DNA of 64,000 nucleotides from Duganella guangzhouensis. GTDB lineage: Bacteria > Pseudomonadota > Gammaproteobacteria > Burkholderiales > Burkholderiaceae_D. A program made the translations under genes and the position numbers. The stretch covers positions 62,001 to 126,000 of the forward strand of contig NZ_WKJK01000005.1 in the NCBI RefSeq assembly GCF_009674535.1, given 5' to 3'. Below the pieces are notes generated by a model, which ran no database searches, was not told the origin of the DNA, and saw nothing but the letters and a program-made list of their open reading frames with translations. Each line of letters begins with the position of its first letter. Position 1 is the first letter of the stretch. Below are positions 32,922 to 42,044 of the stretch, one piece after another.

Positions 32922-35918
32922 TTAAGCCGCTTCGCGCAGCAGCCAGCGGCGCAGCGTGCCCGGTCTGCGCTGGTAGACCATGGTCGCCGGCGCATGCACC
33001 CGTACCACCGTGCCTTTGCCTTCAGGGCAGCTCAGATTCAGCGCGGCGCCGAGTTTCGCGGCGCGCTCGCGCATGCCGATCAGTCCCCAATGGCCGGGCC
33101 GCTCGCCGGCCGCCAGCACCTCCGCGTCGATGCCGCGGCCGTTGTCGCGTACTTCCAGCGAGATGTGGTCGAGCGCATAGTTCAGTTCCAGCTCGATGCG
33201 GCTGGCACCGGCGTGGCGGAAGGCGTTCAGCAGCGCTTCGCGGCCGATGTGGTGCAGGTGCTCGCGCGCGGTTTCGGTCAGCAGGTGCTGGTGGCCGGTG
33301 ACGATCAGTGCGAAGTAGGTGGCATATTCGTCGCGCAGCTGCTCCACCAGTGCGCCGTAGAGATGGGGCAGCTCGTCCACATCCGATGACTGGTTGCGCA
33401 GGCCGCGTACCTGTTGCCGTCCTTCGGCCAGCACCTGGTCGGCCTGGTTCAAGATCCGTTCCACCAGCTGATAGGCTTCACCGTCCGGCGGCAGGCGCTT
33501 GAGCAGCGTTTGCACCCGCAGCATCAAGCCCTGCACGCTTTGCAGGAAGGTGTCGTGCAAGGTGCGGGCGATGCGTTCACGTTCATCCGCGCGGTCTTCG
33601 AGCCGGGTGCGCAGCCGGCTGGTGATCTGGCGCAGCCGCAGCTGGTAGGCCAGCGCAAGCAGGAACACCGCGCCAAATACGCACAGCACCTTGAACCATG
33701 CGCTTTCCACGAAGGTGGGCGGGATCGTGAAGGTCAGCTGCGCCTCTTGCGGATTCCACATGCCGTCCTCGTTGGCGGCCATGACGCGGAAGCGGTAGTT
33801 GCCGGGATCGAGATTGGTGTAGAACGCCTGCCGGCGCGCGCCGGGATCCTGCCAGTCGCTGTCGACGCCATCCAGCCGGTAGCGGAAGCGCACCCGCTCC
33901 GGCACGCTCAGACTCAGCGCCGTGTAGTCGATGCGCAGGTTGTTGGTCGATTCCGGCAGCACCAGGCCAGGCAGCGGCGTGTAGCGCTGCTCACCGATGC
34001 TGAGCCCCTGCACCAGCACCGGCGGCGGCACCGGATTGCGCGCGATGGTGGTCGGATTGATCCAGTTGATGCGGTTGGCGGTGGCCATCCACAACAGGCC
34101 GTCGTCGCCCAGTACCAGCGAGGGCATGGGCCGTAGCTGCGAGGCCGCGCCCAGCAGGCCGTCGTGGGCATCGAAGCGTTCGTACTCCACCTCGTGGCCG
34201 GGCGTGTCCAGCGCCAGTTTCAGTTGGGCGGCGCTGATGCGGCTCAGCCCTTCGGTGCCGAACAGCCACAGGTCGCCGCCGGCGGTGCGCGCGATGCCGG
34301 ACACGCCGCGAAAGATCTCGCCCTTGCGGCCATGCAGCGACACGAAGCGCTGGCCGTCGAACCAGGCCACGCCACGTTCACCGCCGGCCCACAGCCGTGT
34401 GCCTTCACGGTACAGCGTCAGCACGTTGCCCAGTTCAACTCCCTGGTCCACGCCGTAGATAGTGGTCTGGCCGTCGGCCATCCGTGCGATGTGGTTGCGG
34501 ATGTAGGCCGCCCACAATTCGCCACCGGCGCCTTCGGCCAGCGCGGTCGGGAACTGATCTGCCAGGTCGGGCGCGGCCAGCGGCAGCGCGGCCTGGCGCT
34601 TCCATTGGCCGTCCTTCAGCAGGAACAGGCCTTCGCGCACGATCGACACCCACAGCCCGCCGCCGGCCGTGCGGCTCATCGCCTGCACCTCGTAGCTGAG
34701 CGCTTGCGGCGGCAGCGGATAGCGCTCGACATGGCTGCCGCTCACGCTCCACACTTCTTCATCGTTGCCGGCCCAGAGCACGCCGTCCGGCGCGCGGTAC
34801 AGCGCCGAGACGCGGGCCGACAGCAGATTGCGCCGCTCGCCCTCCGGTCCCAGCGCGTGCAGCGGGCCGCCACGGTCGCCGGCCCAGATGCCGCCGCCGA
34901 CAGCCGGTGCGATCGCCGGATGGTTGAACAGCGTTTGCAGCGGCAGCGTTAATAGCCGATTGCGGCGGAAGCGGTGCAAGCCCGCCGAACTGCCGATCCA
35001 CACATTGCCTTCGCGATCCTGGAACAAGCTTTGCGGCAGGGCGCCGCCCAGATCCTGCTGCTGCGGCAATTCGGTGCTGGCGGCGCCGCGCCGTTCCAGG
35101 CCGCCGGCATGGAACAGCCACTGATTGCCATCGCGGTCGAAATACAGATTGGATGCGGCCAGCAGCGGCCGCGCCGCCACGCCGGCGGCCGGCGCCTCCG
35201 GCTGCATGCGGTAATAGCTGCCGGCGTCGGATGCCCACAGCGTGCCGTCGGGCGCCAGCACCATGGCATTCAGGTCGCCGCGCGGCCAGGCCGGGCGGAA
35301 TGGCTCGCGGCTGTTGGCGCGGCTGTAGATCCCGCCCTGCATCGCCACCCATTGCCGCCCATCGCGGTCGAACAGCACATGGCGCGCGCGCCGTTGCGGC
35401 AGTCCGTCGGTGACGGTGACGAAATGGTCGCGCTCCAGCCGCGCCAGGCCATCGCGCGCGGCCACCCACAGCATGCCGTCCGGTGCGCGGGTGATGCTGG
35501 TGATGGCGCCGGCCGGCAGACCCTCGCCGGCGACGTAGTGGCGCACCTGGCCGTTGCGGAAGTAGCTGATGCCACCGCCCATGCGGTAGCCGACCCACAG
35601 TCCGCCCTCCGGTGGCGCGTACAATGTGCGCACGTTGGAGGACAGCAGGGCGTGTCCCTCGACGCTGTCCATGCGTTCGTAACGCTTGCCGTCGAAGCGA
35701 TACAGGCCGCTGCCGGCGGCGATCCACAGCCAGCCGTCGCTGGTCTGTGCCAGGTCGAGAATATCGACCGGCGCGCTATCGAGCGCGCCCCAGGCGGTGT
35801 GGGTGTATTGTTCCTGCAGGCGCGGCGAGGGTTGCTGCGCGCCGGCACCGCACCACAGCAGCGCGCAGAATGCAGCGGTGGCGGCATGCAGGAGCAGGGA
35901 AGCGCGCGCAGTCGTCAT
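32922..35918 (-). CDS. Propeller-containing sensor histidine kinase (HisKA_3)
   Basis: A 998-residue sensor kinase. Signal peptide (LLLHAATAAFCALLWCGAGAQ), a large periplasmic sensor of two-component-regulator-propeller repeats (many DGxLWxA-type blades, about 35-640), a Y_Y_Y domain (about 660-730), one membrane helix (FKVLCVFGAVFLLALAY), then HisKA_3 with phospho-acceptor His788 (ARTLHDTFLQSVQG) and an HATPase domain with DNGRG and GHWGLIGMRERA. Such sensors often detect polysaccharides or their breakdown products. Converges with the NarL-type regulator gene at 32283, its probable target. Confidence 0.92.
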   Translation of the reverse strand: MTTARASLLLHAATAAFCALLWCGAGAQQPSPRLQEQYTHTAWGALDSAPVDILDLAQTSDGWLWIAAGSGLYRFDGKRYERMDSVEGHALLSSNVRTLYAPPEGGLWVGYRMGGGISYFRNGQVRHYVAGEGLPAGAITSITRAPDGMLWVAARDGLARLERDHFVTVTDGLPQRRARHVLFDRDGRQWVAMQGGIYSRANSREPFRPAWPRGDLNAMVLAPDGTLWASDAGSYYRMQPEAPAAGVAARPLLAASNLYFDRDGNQWLFHAGGLERRGAASTELPQQQDLGGALPQSLFQDREGNVWIGSSAGLHRFRRNRLLTLPLQTLFNHPAIAPAVGGGIWAGDRGGPLHALGPEGERRNLLSARVSALYRAPDGVLWAGNDEEVWSVSGSHVERYPLPPQALSYEVQAMSRTAGGGLWVSIVREGLFLLKDGQWKRQAALPLAAPDLADQFPTALAEGAGGELWAAYIRNHIARMADGQTTIYGVDQGVELGNVLTLYREGTRLWAGGERGVAWFDGQRFVSLHGRKGEIFRGVSGIARTAGGDLWLFGTEGLSRISAAQLKLALDTPGHEVEYERFDAHDGLLGAASQLRPMPSLVLGDDGLLWMATANRINWINPTTIARNPVPPPVLVQGLSIGEQRYTPLPGLVLPESTNNLRIDYTALSLSVPERVRFRYRLDGVDSDWQDPGARRQAFYTNLDPGNYRFRVMAANEDGMWNPQEAQLTFTIPPTFVESAWFKVLCVFGAVFLLALAYQLRLRQITSRLRTRLEDRADERERIARTLHDTFLQSVQGLMLRVQTLLKRLPPDGEAYQLVERILNQADQVLAEGRQQVRGLRNQSSDVDELPHLYGALVEQLRDEYATYFALIVTGHQHLLTETAREHLHHIGREALLNAFRHAGASRIELELNYALDHISLEVRDNGRGIDAEVLAAGERPGHWGLIGMRERAAKLGAALNLSCPEGKGTVVRVHAPATMVYQRRPGTLRRWLLREAA

Positions 35919-36080
35919 GGTCCGGGCGATAGGGGAAGACTGGTTATTTTAGCATCGATGCTGGCTTGAACCGATCCCCCTCAAAAGGGGTAGCGACAGG
36001 CGATCAATACCGGTGATGTCAGAGTGAGCGAGCTCTCTTACACTGAGGGTACGATTTAACTACTGGAGCCATGCTAAATC

Positions 36081-36347
36081 ATGAAAATGTATATCGTATC
36101 GCTGGCGGTCGGCCTGTTGGTCGGCCTGATCTACGGCTTCCTCAACGTTCGCTCGCCGGCGCCGCCGGTGATCGCGCTGGTCGGCCTGCTGGGCATACTG
36201 GTGGGTGAGCAGCTGCCGCCGCTGCTGCGCCAGATCTGGCAGCCTTCTCCAGATCAGAAAGTGTCGTGGATCGAAGACCACGTCAAGCCACATTGTTTCG
36301 GCCAACTGCCATCCGCGCAGAAGACCGATGAAACCCGGAGCACCTGA
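36081..36347 (+). CDS. XapX domain membrane protein
   Basis: An 88-residue protein with two membrane helices near the N-terminus (YIVSLAVGLLVGLIYGFLNVRSPAPPVIALVGLLGILVGEQ) matching the XapX/DUF1427 family, followed by a short soluble tail. XapX proteins are small membrane proteins of unknown function often encoded beside hydrolases. The stop overlaps the amidohydrolase start (TGATG), so they are translationally coupled. GGAG lies 12 bases upstream of the ATG. Confidence 0.82.
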   Translation: MKMYIVSLAVGLLVGLIYGFLNVRSPAPPVIALVGLLGILVGEQLPPLLRQIWQPSPDQKVSWIEDHVKPHCFGQLPSAQKTDETRST

Positions 36348-38266
36348 TGACCCAAACCCCCGATCTGATCCTGCATCGCGGTCTGTTCACCACGCTGGAC
36401 CGCAGCAATCCCCATGCGGAAGCCGTCGCCATCAAGGATGGCCGCTTCCTGCGCGTGGGCCGTGCCGACGACATCATGCCGCTGGCCGGCCCGAACACCA
36501 AGATCATCGACCTTAAAGGCAAGCGCGTGCTGCCTGGCCTGATCGATAATCACTGCCACATCATCCGTGGCGGCCTGAATTTCAACCTGGAGCTGCGCTG
36601 GGACGGCGTGCGCTCGCTGGCCGACGCGATGGCCATGCTGAAGGCGCAGGTGGCGATCACCCCGGCGCCGCAGTGGGTGCGCGTGGTGGGCGGTTTCACC
36701 GAACACCAATTCGCGGAGAAGCGCCTGCCGACCATCGAGGAACTGAACGCGGTGGCGCCGGATACGCCGGTGTTCATTCTGCACTTGTACGACCGCGCGC
36801 TGCTGAACGGCGCTGCGCTGCGCGCCGTTGGCTACACCAAGGACACGCCGGAGCCGCCGGGCGGCGAAATCCTGCGCGATGCCAACGGCAATCCGAACGG
36901 CCTGCTGCTGGCCAAGCCGAATGCGTCAATCCTGTACGCCACGCTGGCTAAAGGCCCGAAACTGCCGCTGGAATACCAGGTCAACTCGACCCGTCACTTC
37001 ATGCGTGAGCTGAACCGCCTGGGCGTGACCGGCGTGATCGACGCCGGCGGCGGCTTCCAGAACTATCCGGAAGACTATCAGGTGATCCAGCAGCTGTCCG
37101 ACGCCAAGGAACTGACGGTACGCCTGGCCTACAATCTGTTCACGCAAAAGCCCAAGCAGGAAAAGGAAGACTTCCTGAACTGGACGCAGAGCGTCACCTA
37201 CCAGCAGGGCGACGACTACTTCCGCCACAACGGCGCCGGCGAAATGCTGACCTTCTCGGCCGCCGACTTCGAAGACTTCCGCCAGCCGCGCCCCGACATG
37301 CCGGCCAATATGGAAGATGATCTGGAAGGCGTAGTGCGCGTATTGGCGCAGAACCGCTGGCCATGGCGTATGCACGCCACCTACGACGAAACCATCAGCC
37401 GCGCGCTGGACGTGTTCGAACGCGTCAACCAGGATATCCCGCTGACGGGCCTGAACTGGTTCTTCGATCACGCCGAAACCATTTCCGACCAGTCGATCGA
37501 CCGTATCGCCGCGCTGGGCGGCGGCATCGCCGTGCAGCACCGCATGGCCTATCAGGGCGAATACTTCATCGAGCGTTATGGTCACGGCGCCGCCGAAGCC
37601 ACGCCGCCGATCAAGAAGATCATCGATGCGGGCGTCAAAACCTCGGCCGGCACCGACGCCACCCGCGTCGCCTCGTACAACCCGTGGGTGTCGCTGGCCT
37701 GGATGATCACCGGTAAAACCGTCAGCGGCGCCCAACTCTACCCGCGCGCCAATTGCCTGGACCGCGAACAAGCGCTGCGCATGTGGACCGAGAACACCAC
37801 CTGGTTCTCCAACGAGGAAGGCAAGAAGGGCCGCATCCAGCAAGGCCAGTTGGCCGACCTGATCGTGCCGGACAAGGACTTCTTCGCCTGCGCCGAAAGC
37901 GAAATCTGGGATCTGAGCTCGGACCTGACCGTGGTGGGCGGCAAAGTGGTGTACGCCGCCGGCCAGTTTGCCGACCACGATACGCCACCGCCACCGGCCA
38001 TGCCGGATTGGTCCCCGGTGCGCCGTTACGGCGGTTACGCCGGCTGGGGCGAGAAGCAGGGTACCAGCCGCGCCGCGCTGAAAGAACTGGAAAAGCGCCA
38101 GCTGCAGCAGAAGCGTGAACGCGAACAGCAGGCCGCCGCCTGCGGCTGCGCCAACAACTGCAATGTGCACGGCCACCAGCACGCCAACTCGTGGGGCAGC
38201 AAGGCGCCAGTGTCGGACCTGAAGAGCTTCTGGGGCGCGCTGGGCTGCGCCTGCTGGGCAGTGTAA
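36347..38266 (+). CDS. Amidohydrolase (YtcJ-like, family 3) with Cys-rich tail
   Basis: A 639-residue metal-dependent hydrolase. The opening LILHRGLFTTLDRSNPHAEAVAIKDGRFLRVG and the metal motif PGLIDNHCHIIRGG mark the YtcJ/amidohydrolase-3 group; WFFDHAETISDQSIDRIAALGGGIAVQHRM and AGTDATRVASYNPW are further active-site regions. Substrate unknown, typically an N-substituted amide or formamide. The C-terminus (about 595-639) is unusual: ACGCANNCNVHGHQH and CACWAV, possibly a metal site. It is coupled to the XapX gene before it and to the DoxX gene after it (TAATG). Confidence 0.88.
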   Translation: MTQTPDLILHRGLFTTLDRSNPHAEAVAIKDGRFLRVGRADDIMPLAGPNTKIIDLKGKRVLPGLIDNHCHIIRGGLNFNLELRWDGVRSLADAMAMLKAQVAITPAPQWVRVVGGFTEHQFAEKRLPTIEELNAVAPDTPVFILHLYDRALLNGAALRAVGYTKDTPEPPGGEILRDANGNPNGLLLAKPNASILYATLAKGPKLPLEYQVNSTRHFMRELNRLGVTGVIDAGGGFQNYPEDYQVIQQLSDAKELTVRLAYNLFTQKPKQEKEDFLNWTQSVTYQQGDDYFRHNGAGEMLTFSAADFEDFRQPRPDMPANMEDDLEGVVRVLAQNRWPWRMHATYDETISRALDVFERVNQDIPLTGLNWFFDHAETISDQSIDRIAALGGGIAVQHRMAYQGEYFIERYGHGAAEATPPIKKIIDAGVKTSAGTDATRVASYNPWVSLAWMITGKTVSGAQLYPRANCLDREQALRMWTENTTWFSNEEGKKGRIQQGQLADLIVPDKDFFACAESEIWDLSSDLTVVGGKVVYAAGQFADHDTPPPPAMPDWSPVRRYGGYAGWGEKQGTSRAALKELEKRQLQQKREREQQAAACGCANNCNVHGHQHANSWGSKAPVSDLKSFWGALGCACWAV

Positions 38267-38691
38267 TGCGCTCACCCGGCATAGCAACCACCGCGGCGCG
38301 GCACGCGCCGTGGATACGCTGGGTGTGTCTGCTGCTGTTGTGTGCCGCCTATCTGCAGGGCGGCATCAACAAGCTGACCGACTTCAGCTCGGCCATCGGC
38401 GAGATGCATCACTTCGGCCTGGCGCCGGCGGCGCCGCTGGCCGCGCTGGTGATTGCGCTCGAACTGGGGGCATCGGTCGCCATCCTGACCGGTTACTGGC
38501 GCTGGCTGGGCGCCGGTTTCCTCGGCGTGTTCACGCTGATGGCCACCTTCGTCGCCAATCGTTTCTGGGAGATGGGTGGCCAGGAACGCTTTATGGCGGC
38601 CAACAGCTTCTTTGAGCACCTCGGCCTCACCGGCGCTTTCCTGCTGGTGGCCTGGCTCGATCTTCAGAAAGGTAGTAATGGAACGCGGTGA
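38266..38691 (+). CDS. DoxX family membrane protein
   Basis: A 141-residue protein with four membrane helices, matching DoxX/DoxD-type proteins: LLLLCAAYLQGGINKLTDFSSAIGEM, APLAALVIALELGASVAILTGYWRWLGAG and NRFWEM. DoxX proteins are linked to oxidoreductive or quinone functions, but most are uncharacterised. The ATG overlaps the amidohydrolase stop; the gene overlaps the following DUF1275 gene by 14 bases. A longer open frame reaches 38191 but would lie inside the amidohydrolase. Confidence 0.85.
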   Translation: MRSPGIATTAARHAPWIRWVCLLLLCAAYLQGGINKLTDFSSAIGEMHHFGLAPAAPLAALVIALELGASVAILTGYWRWLGAGFLGVFTLMATFVANRFWEMGGQERFMAANSFFEHLGLTGAFLLVAWLDLQKGSNGTR

Positions 38692-39334
38692 TGTAAAACA
38701 GGGCACGGCCTTGGGCTTTTTGGCCGGCTATGTGGACACGCTGGGCTTTGTCGGGCTATTCGGCCTGTTCACGGCCCACGTGACGGGGAACTTTGTGCTG
38801 ATCGGCCGCGCGCTGATCGAGCCATCGCAAACCATCTTTATCAAGTTGCTGGTGTTCCCGGTGTTTATCCTGTTCGTTGCGTTGGCGCGGCTGGCGATAC
38901 TGCACTGGGAACGTGGCGGCGCCAAGGTGCTGCGCAATAGCTTCCTGTTCCAGCTCTTCATGATGCTGGCGACGGTGATTTGTGCGTGGCAGGCGGCGCC
39001 GGTGGTGGAAGCTTCGGCGCCACTGACGCTGCTGACCGGCTCATTGTGCGCGGCCGCGATGGCGGTGCAGAACGCCTACGGCAAGCTGCTGCTCGGGAAA
39101 ACCGCCGCCACCACGGTCATGACCGGTAACGTGACGGGGTTGGTGATCGAGATGGTGGACTCGCTGCGCGGCGACCCGGAAGCGATCGGCCGTTGCAAGA
39201 AGCTGACCTGGCCGGTGCTGGGCTTTGGCGCCGGCTGCATGAGCGGCGGCGTGGCGTTTGTGTACTTCGGCTTCCACGGCCTGCTGCTGCCGTGTGTGAT
39301 GCTGGTGTGGCTGGCGGCGGTGGCGCGCGATTAA
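38678..39334 (+). CDS. DUF1275 (YoaK-type) membrane protein
   Basis: A 218-residue membrane protein with about six helices. Family features: GFLAGYVDTLGFVGLFGLFTAHVTGNFVLIG, and AVQNAYGKLLLGKTAATTVMTGNVTGLVIEMVD. Function of DUF1275 proteins is unknown; transport has been suggested. The start at 38678 follows AAAGG within the DoxX gene; the longer frame to 38576 lacks a site. It ends a compact XapX-amidohydrolase-DoxX-DUF1275 operon, and its last bases overlap the stop of the convergent regulator gene. Confidence 0.88.
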   Translation: MERGDVKQGTALGFLAGYVDTLGFVGLFGLFTAHVTGNFVLIGRALIEPSQTIFIKLLVFPVFILFVALARLAILHWERGGAKVLRNSFLFQLFMMLATVICAWQAAPVVEASAPLTLLTGSLCAAAMAVQNAYGKLLLGKTAATTVMTGNVTGLVIEMVDSLRGDPEAIGRCKKLTWPVLGFGAGCMSGGVAFVYFGFHGLLLPCVMLVWLAAVARD

Positions 39335-39963
39335 ATTGTAATGATGCCGCGCTTGAGGGCGATCGTCACCGCGTGGGTGCGGTCGTTCGCGGCCAGCTTG
39401 GCCAGCACGTTCTTCATGTGAGCCTTGACGGTTTCTTCGGAAATCGCCAGGCGCTCCGCGATGCGGCGATTGGAATGTCCACTCGCCGCATGATTCAACA
39501 CTTCCATTTCGCGCGAGCTTAACGGCCCCTGGCCCATGTGCTGCGCCAGTTCCATCGCGATCTCCGGCGGAATGCGGCGCTGGCCCATGTGCACGCCGCG
39601 CACCGTGTCCAGCAAGTCCTTGCGCAGGGTACTCTTCAACAAAAAGCCGGCGGCGCCGCCCTGGACCGCGCGCAGAATCTGCGCATCGCCCTTGTAGGTG
39701 GTCAGCATGATGACGCGCGCATGGTTATGCTCGCGCCGGATCTCGTGCAGCGCCGCCACGCCGTCCAACTCGGGCATGGCGATATCCATGATGGTGACAT
39801 CCGGCCGCAGATGCTCGTAGGCGTCCACCGCCTCGCGGCCGTTGCAGGCTTCGCCCACCACGCACATGTCGGACTGGCTGGTGATCGCCTCGCCCAGACC
39901 CGCGCGCAGCAGGGGGTGGTCGTCGACGACCAGTACGGAGATGGGGCGTGCTGTGATGCTCAT
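39331..39963 (-). CDS. NarL-family response regulator (paralogue)
   Basis: A 210-residue response regulator with an intact receiver (VVDDHPLLRAG, phospho-acceptor Asp60 in IMDIAMP, IMLTTY, GFLLK) and LuxR HTH (LSSREMEVLNHAASGHSNRRIAERLAISEETVKAHMKNVLAKL). It is clearly related to the regulator at 32283, sharing the DRTHAVT ending as well. No histidine kinase is adjacent; the propeller kinase at 32922 could serve both. Its stop overlaps the DUF1275 gene and it lies 13 bases after the hydrolase gene on the same strand, so it is probably in that transcript. Confidence 0.92.
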   Translation of the reverse strand: MSITARPISVLVVDDHPLLRAGLGEAITSQSDMCVVGEACNGREAVDAYEHLRPDVTIMDIAMPELDGVAALHEIRREHNHARVIMLTTYKGDAQILRAVQGGAAGFLLKSTLRKDLLDTVRGVHMGQRRIPPEIAMELAQHMGQGPLSSREMEVLNHAASGHSNRRIAERLAISEETVKAHMKNVLAKLAANDRTHAVTIALKRGIITI

Positions 39964-39976
39964 GGCGATAACCGTC

Positions 39977-40927
39977 TCAACGCAGCTGGCTGTAGGCGAC
40001 CGGCACCCACTGGTAGCTCTTGCCGGCGGCGCGGATGTGGCCCAGGCCAGGGAAGGACAGGTGGCTGGCGCCGATCAGCGTGCCGTCTTTGGCCACCGCC
40101 TGGAATACCTTGGTGCGCGAGGCATAGGCGTTCTTGCTGTCGCTGTCGAAGCCGATGGTCACTTCCGGATGGTCGAACTGCACGGCGGCGACGTGGATCA
40201 GGTCACCGATCAGTACCAGCTTCTTGCCTTTGCTTTCCACCGTGTAGATGGTGTGGCCCGGCGTGTGGCCGTAGCTGGAAGTGGCGCGCACGCCCGGAGC
40301 CAGTTCGGTGTCGCCACTAAACGGTTTCAGATGCTGGACCGCCGCGTAGGGCGACAACGAGGCGATTGCGCCCTGGAAGAAGCCTTTGTTGTCGGCCGGC
40401 GCCTTATCGAGATTGGCCTGGCTGAGCCAGAAATCGGTATCGCGCTGGTCGGCGCGCACCACCGCGTTGGGGAATACGATGGCGCTGTTGGCCGCCAGGC
40501 CGCCCACGTGGTCCGGGTGCAAATGGGTCAGGTAGATTTCATCGACCTGCTCCGGCTGGTAGCCGGACGCCTTCAGATTGGCCACCAGCTTGCCGAGGGT
40601 AGGGCCGAACAGGCTGCCGGCGCCGGTGTCGACCAGAATCAGCTTGCCGCCTGTATTGATCAGGAAGCCGTTGACCGAAGCTTCGGTCGGCACCGATTGG
40701 AAGTTGCGCGCCAGCGCTTTTTTGGTGGTGTCGGCCGGCTCGTGCAGCAGCTTGTCGAATGGCAGATCAACGGTGCCGTCGCTCAGCGCCGTCACTTCGA
40801 AATCGCCCAGCATGATGCGCTGGAAGCCAGGGGCATTGGTGCCGGCCAGCGGCGCGGCGGCAAAGGCGGGCGCTGTGGATGCGGCAGCGGCAAATACCAG
40901 TGCGGTCAACAATGGCGTCAATTTCAT
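39977..40927 (-). CDS. Exported metallo-beta-lactamase-fold hydrolase
   Basis: A 316-residue metal hydrolase. Signal peptide KLTPLLTALVFAAAASTAPAFAA; zinc motif THLHPDH (His135, His137, Asp139, His140); further metal ligands in HTPGHT. The opening FQRIMLGDFEVTALSDGTVDLP is like methyl-parathion-hydrolase or lactonase-related proteins. It could hydrolyse lactones or esters in the periplasm; the substrate is not known. Divergent from a LysR gene, with overlapping palindromes between, so probably controlled by that regulator. Confidence 0.9.
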   Translation of the reverse strand: MKLTPLLTALVFAAAASTAPAFAAAPLAGTNAPGFQRIMLGDFEVTALSDGTVDLPFDKLLHEPADTTKKALARNFQSVPTEASVNGFLINTGGKLILVDTGAGSLFGPTLGKLVANLKASGYQPEQVDEIYLTHLHPDHVGGLAANSAIVFPNAVVRADQRDTDFWLSQANLDKAPADNKGFFQGAIASLSPYAAVQHLKPFSGDTELAPGVRATSSYGHTPGHTIYTVESKGKKLVLIGDLIHVAAVQFDHPEVTIGFDSDSKNAYASRTKVFQAVAKDGTLIGASHLSFPGLGHIRAAGKSYQWVPVAYSQLR

Positions 40928-41001
40928 TCTTTACATCCTTTAACAATTAGCACGTAGGACGCAGTATGCATCTTTGCAAAAAATGGCACAATACGGAATA
41001 A

Positions 41002-41030
41002 AGCAAATGATCTTTGCTGAAAGCGCAAAG
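41002..41030. promoter_or_regulatory. Overlapping dyads, candidate LysR operator
   Basis: Two perfect dyads share sequence: AGCAAA-TGATC-TTTGCT (41002-41018) and CTTTGC-TGAAAGC-GCAAAG (41012-41030). Both fit the T-N11-A style of LysR sites. A further CTTTGC half site lies at 40972-40977. They sit directly upstream of the LysR start at 41051 and between it and the divergent hydrolase gene. Confidence 0.55.
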
Positions 41031-41050
41031 AAGTAATCTGTGGAGAAAAG

Positions 41051-42022
41051 ATGATTGATTCTTTGAAATGCTTCGTTACGGTAGTGGAACTAAGTAGCCT
41101 GTCGAAGGCGGCGGTACAGCTGGAAATGGCGGTGTCGTCGGTGTCGCGCAAGATCGACGCGCTGGAGCAGGAACTGGGCGCCCGGCTGTTGTTCCGCAGC
41201 TCGCGCCAGGTGGTGGTGACCGACGCCGGCGAGCGCTTCCTGCCGCGCGCGCGCAACATCCTGGCCGAGCTGGCGGATGGCAAGAACGCGGTGCAGGAGC
41301 TGGACAGCGAGCCGCGCGGCCTGCTGACGGTGACCGCGCCGGCCGCCTTCGGCCGCCTGCACGTGGCGCCGGCGATCGCCGCCTTCCTGCAGCGGCATCC
41401 GCTGATCGAAGTCGACCTGCATGTCAGCGACGAGGTGGTCGATCTGTCGGCGCGGCGGGTGGACGTGGCGGTGCGCGCCGGCGTGCTGCCGGCCAGCGAA
41501 TTGGTGGCGACGCGGCTGGCGGGCTTGAACCGCGTGGTCAGCGCCAGTCCGGCCTATCTGGAGCGGCACGGCTGGCCGCAATCGCCGGAGGATCTGCTGC
41601 GTCATCAATGCCTGACGGTGAGCGGCCGGGTGGCGCCGCGCGGCTGGTGGCGTTTCGAGGGCGTCAACGGCAATCAGCCGCTGGCGGTGAAAGGGAAGCT
41701 GCGCTGCGACGATACCGACTCGCTGCTGCATGCCGCCATCAGCGGTGCCGGCATCGTCCACCTGGCCAACTGGCTGGTGAGCGACGCCATCGTCGCCGGG
41801 CAGCTGGTGCCGATATTTCCGATGGACCCGGTGGAGCGCAGCGAGATTCCGCCGCGCCGCGATCCGGGCGAAGCGGCGATCCATGCGGTGCACATGCCGG
41901 GCCGCTCCAACCAGGCCAAGGCACAGCTGCTGATACGTCATTTGCGGGAGTTTTTCGGCAGTCCGCCGTATTGGGATGTTGCGATGGAAGCTGCCGGGGC
42001 GGGCGAGCGCCGCGCCCCGTGA
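41051..42022 (+). CDS. LysR-family transcriptional regulator
   Basis: A 323-residue regulator: N-terminal winged helix (MIDSLKCFVTVVELSSLSKAAVQLEMAVSSVSRKIDALEQELGARLLFRSSRQVVVTDAGERF) and a substrate-binding domain (from about residue 90: PRGLLTVTAPAAFGRLHVAPAIAAFLQRHPLIEVDL). The domain resembles the CrgA-like subgroup. Divergent from the exported metal hydrolase at 39977, with LysR-type dyads between; autoregulation and control of that hydrolase are expected. The effector is unknown. The C-terminal tail after about residue 300 is slightly longer than usual. Confidence 0.92.
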   Translation: MIDSLKCFVTVVELSSLSKAAVQLEMAVSSVSRKIDALEQELGARLLFRSSRQVVVTDAGERFLPRARNILAELADGKNAVQELDSEPRGLLTVTAPAAFGRLHVAPAIAAFLQRHPLIEVDLHVSDEVVDLSARRVDVAVRAGVLPASELVATRLAGLNRVVSASPAYLERHGWPQSPEDLLRHQCLTVSGRVAPRGWWRFEGVNGNQPLAVKGKLRCDDTDSLLHAAISGAGIVHLANWLVSDAIVAGQLVPIFPMDPVERSEIPPRRDPGEAAIHAVHMPGRSNQAKAQLLIRHLREFFGSPPYWDVAMEAAGAGERRAP

Positions 42023-42044
42023 GGTGTTCAGTTAGCGGACTGGA

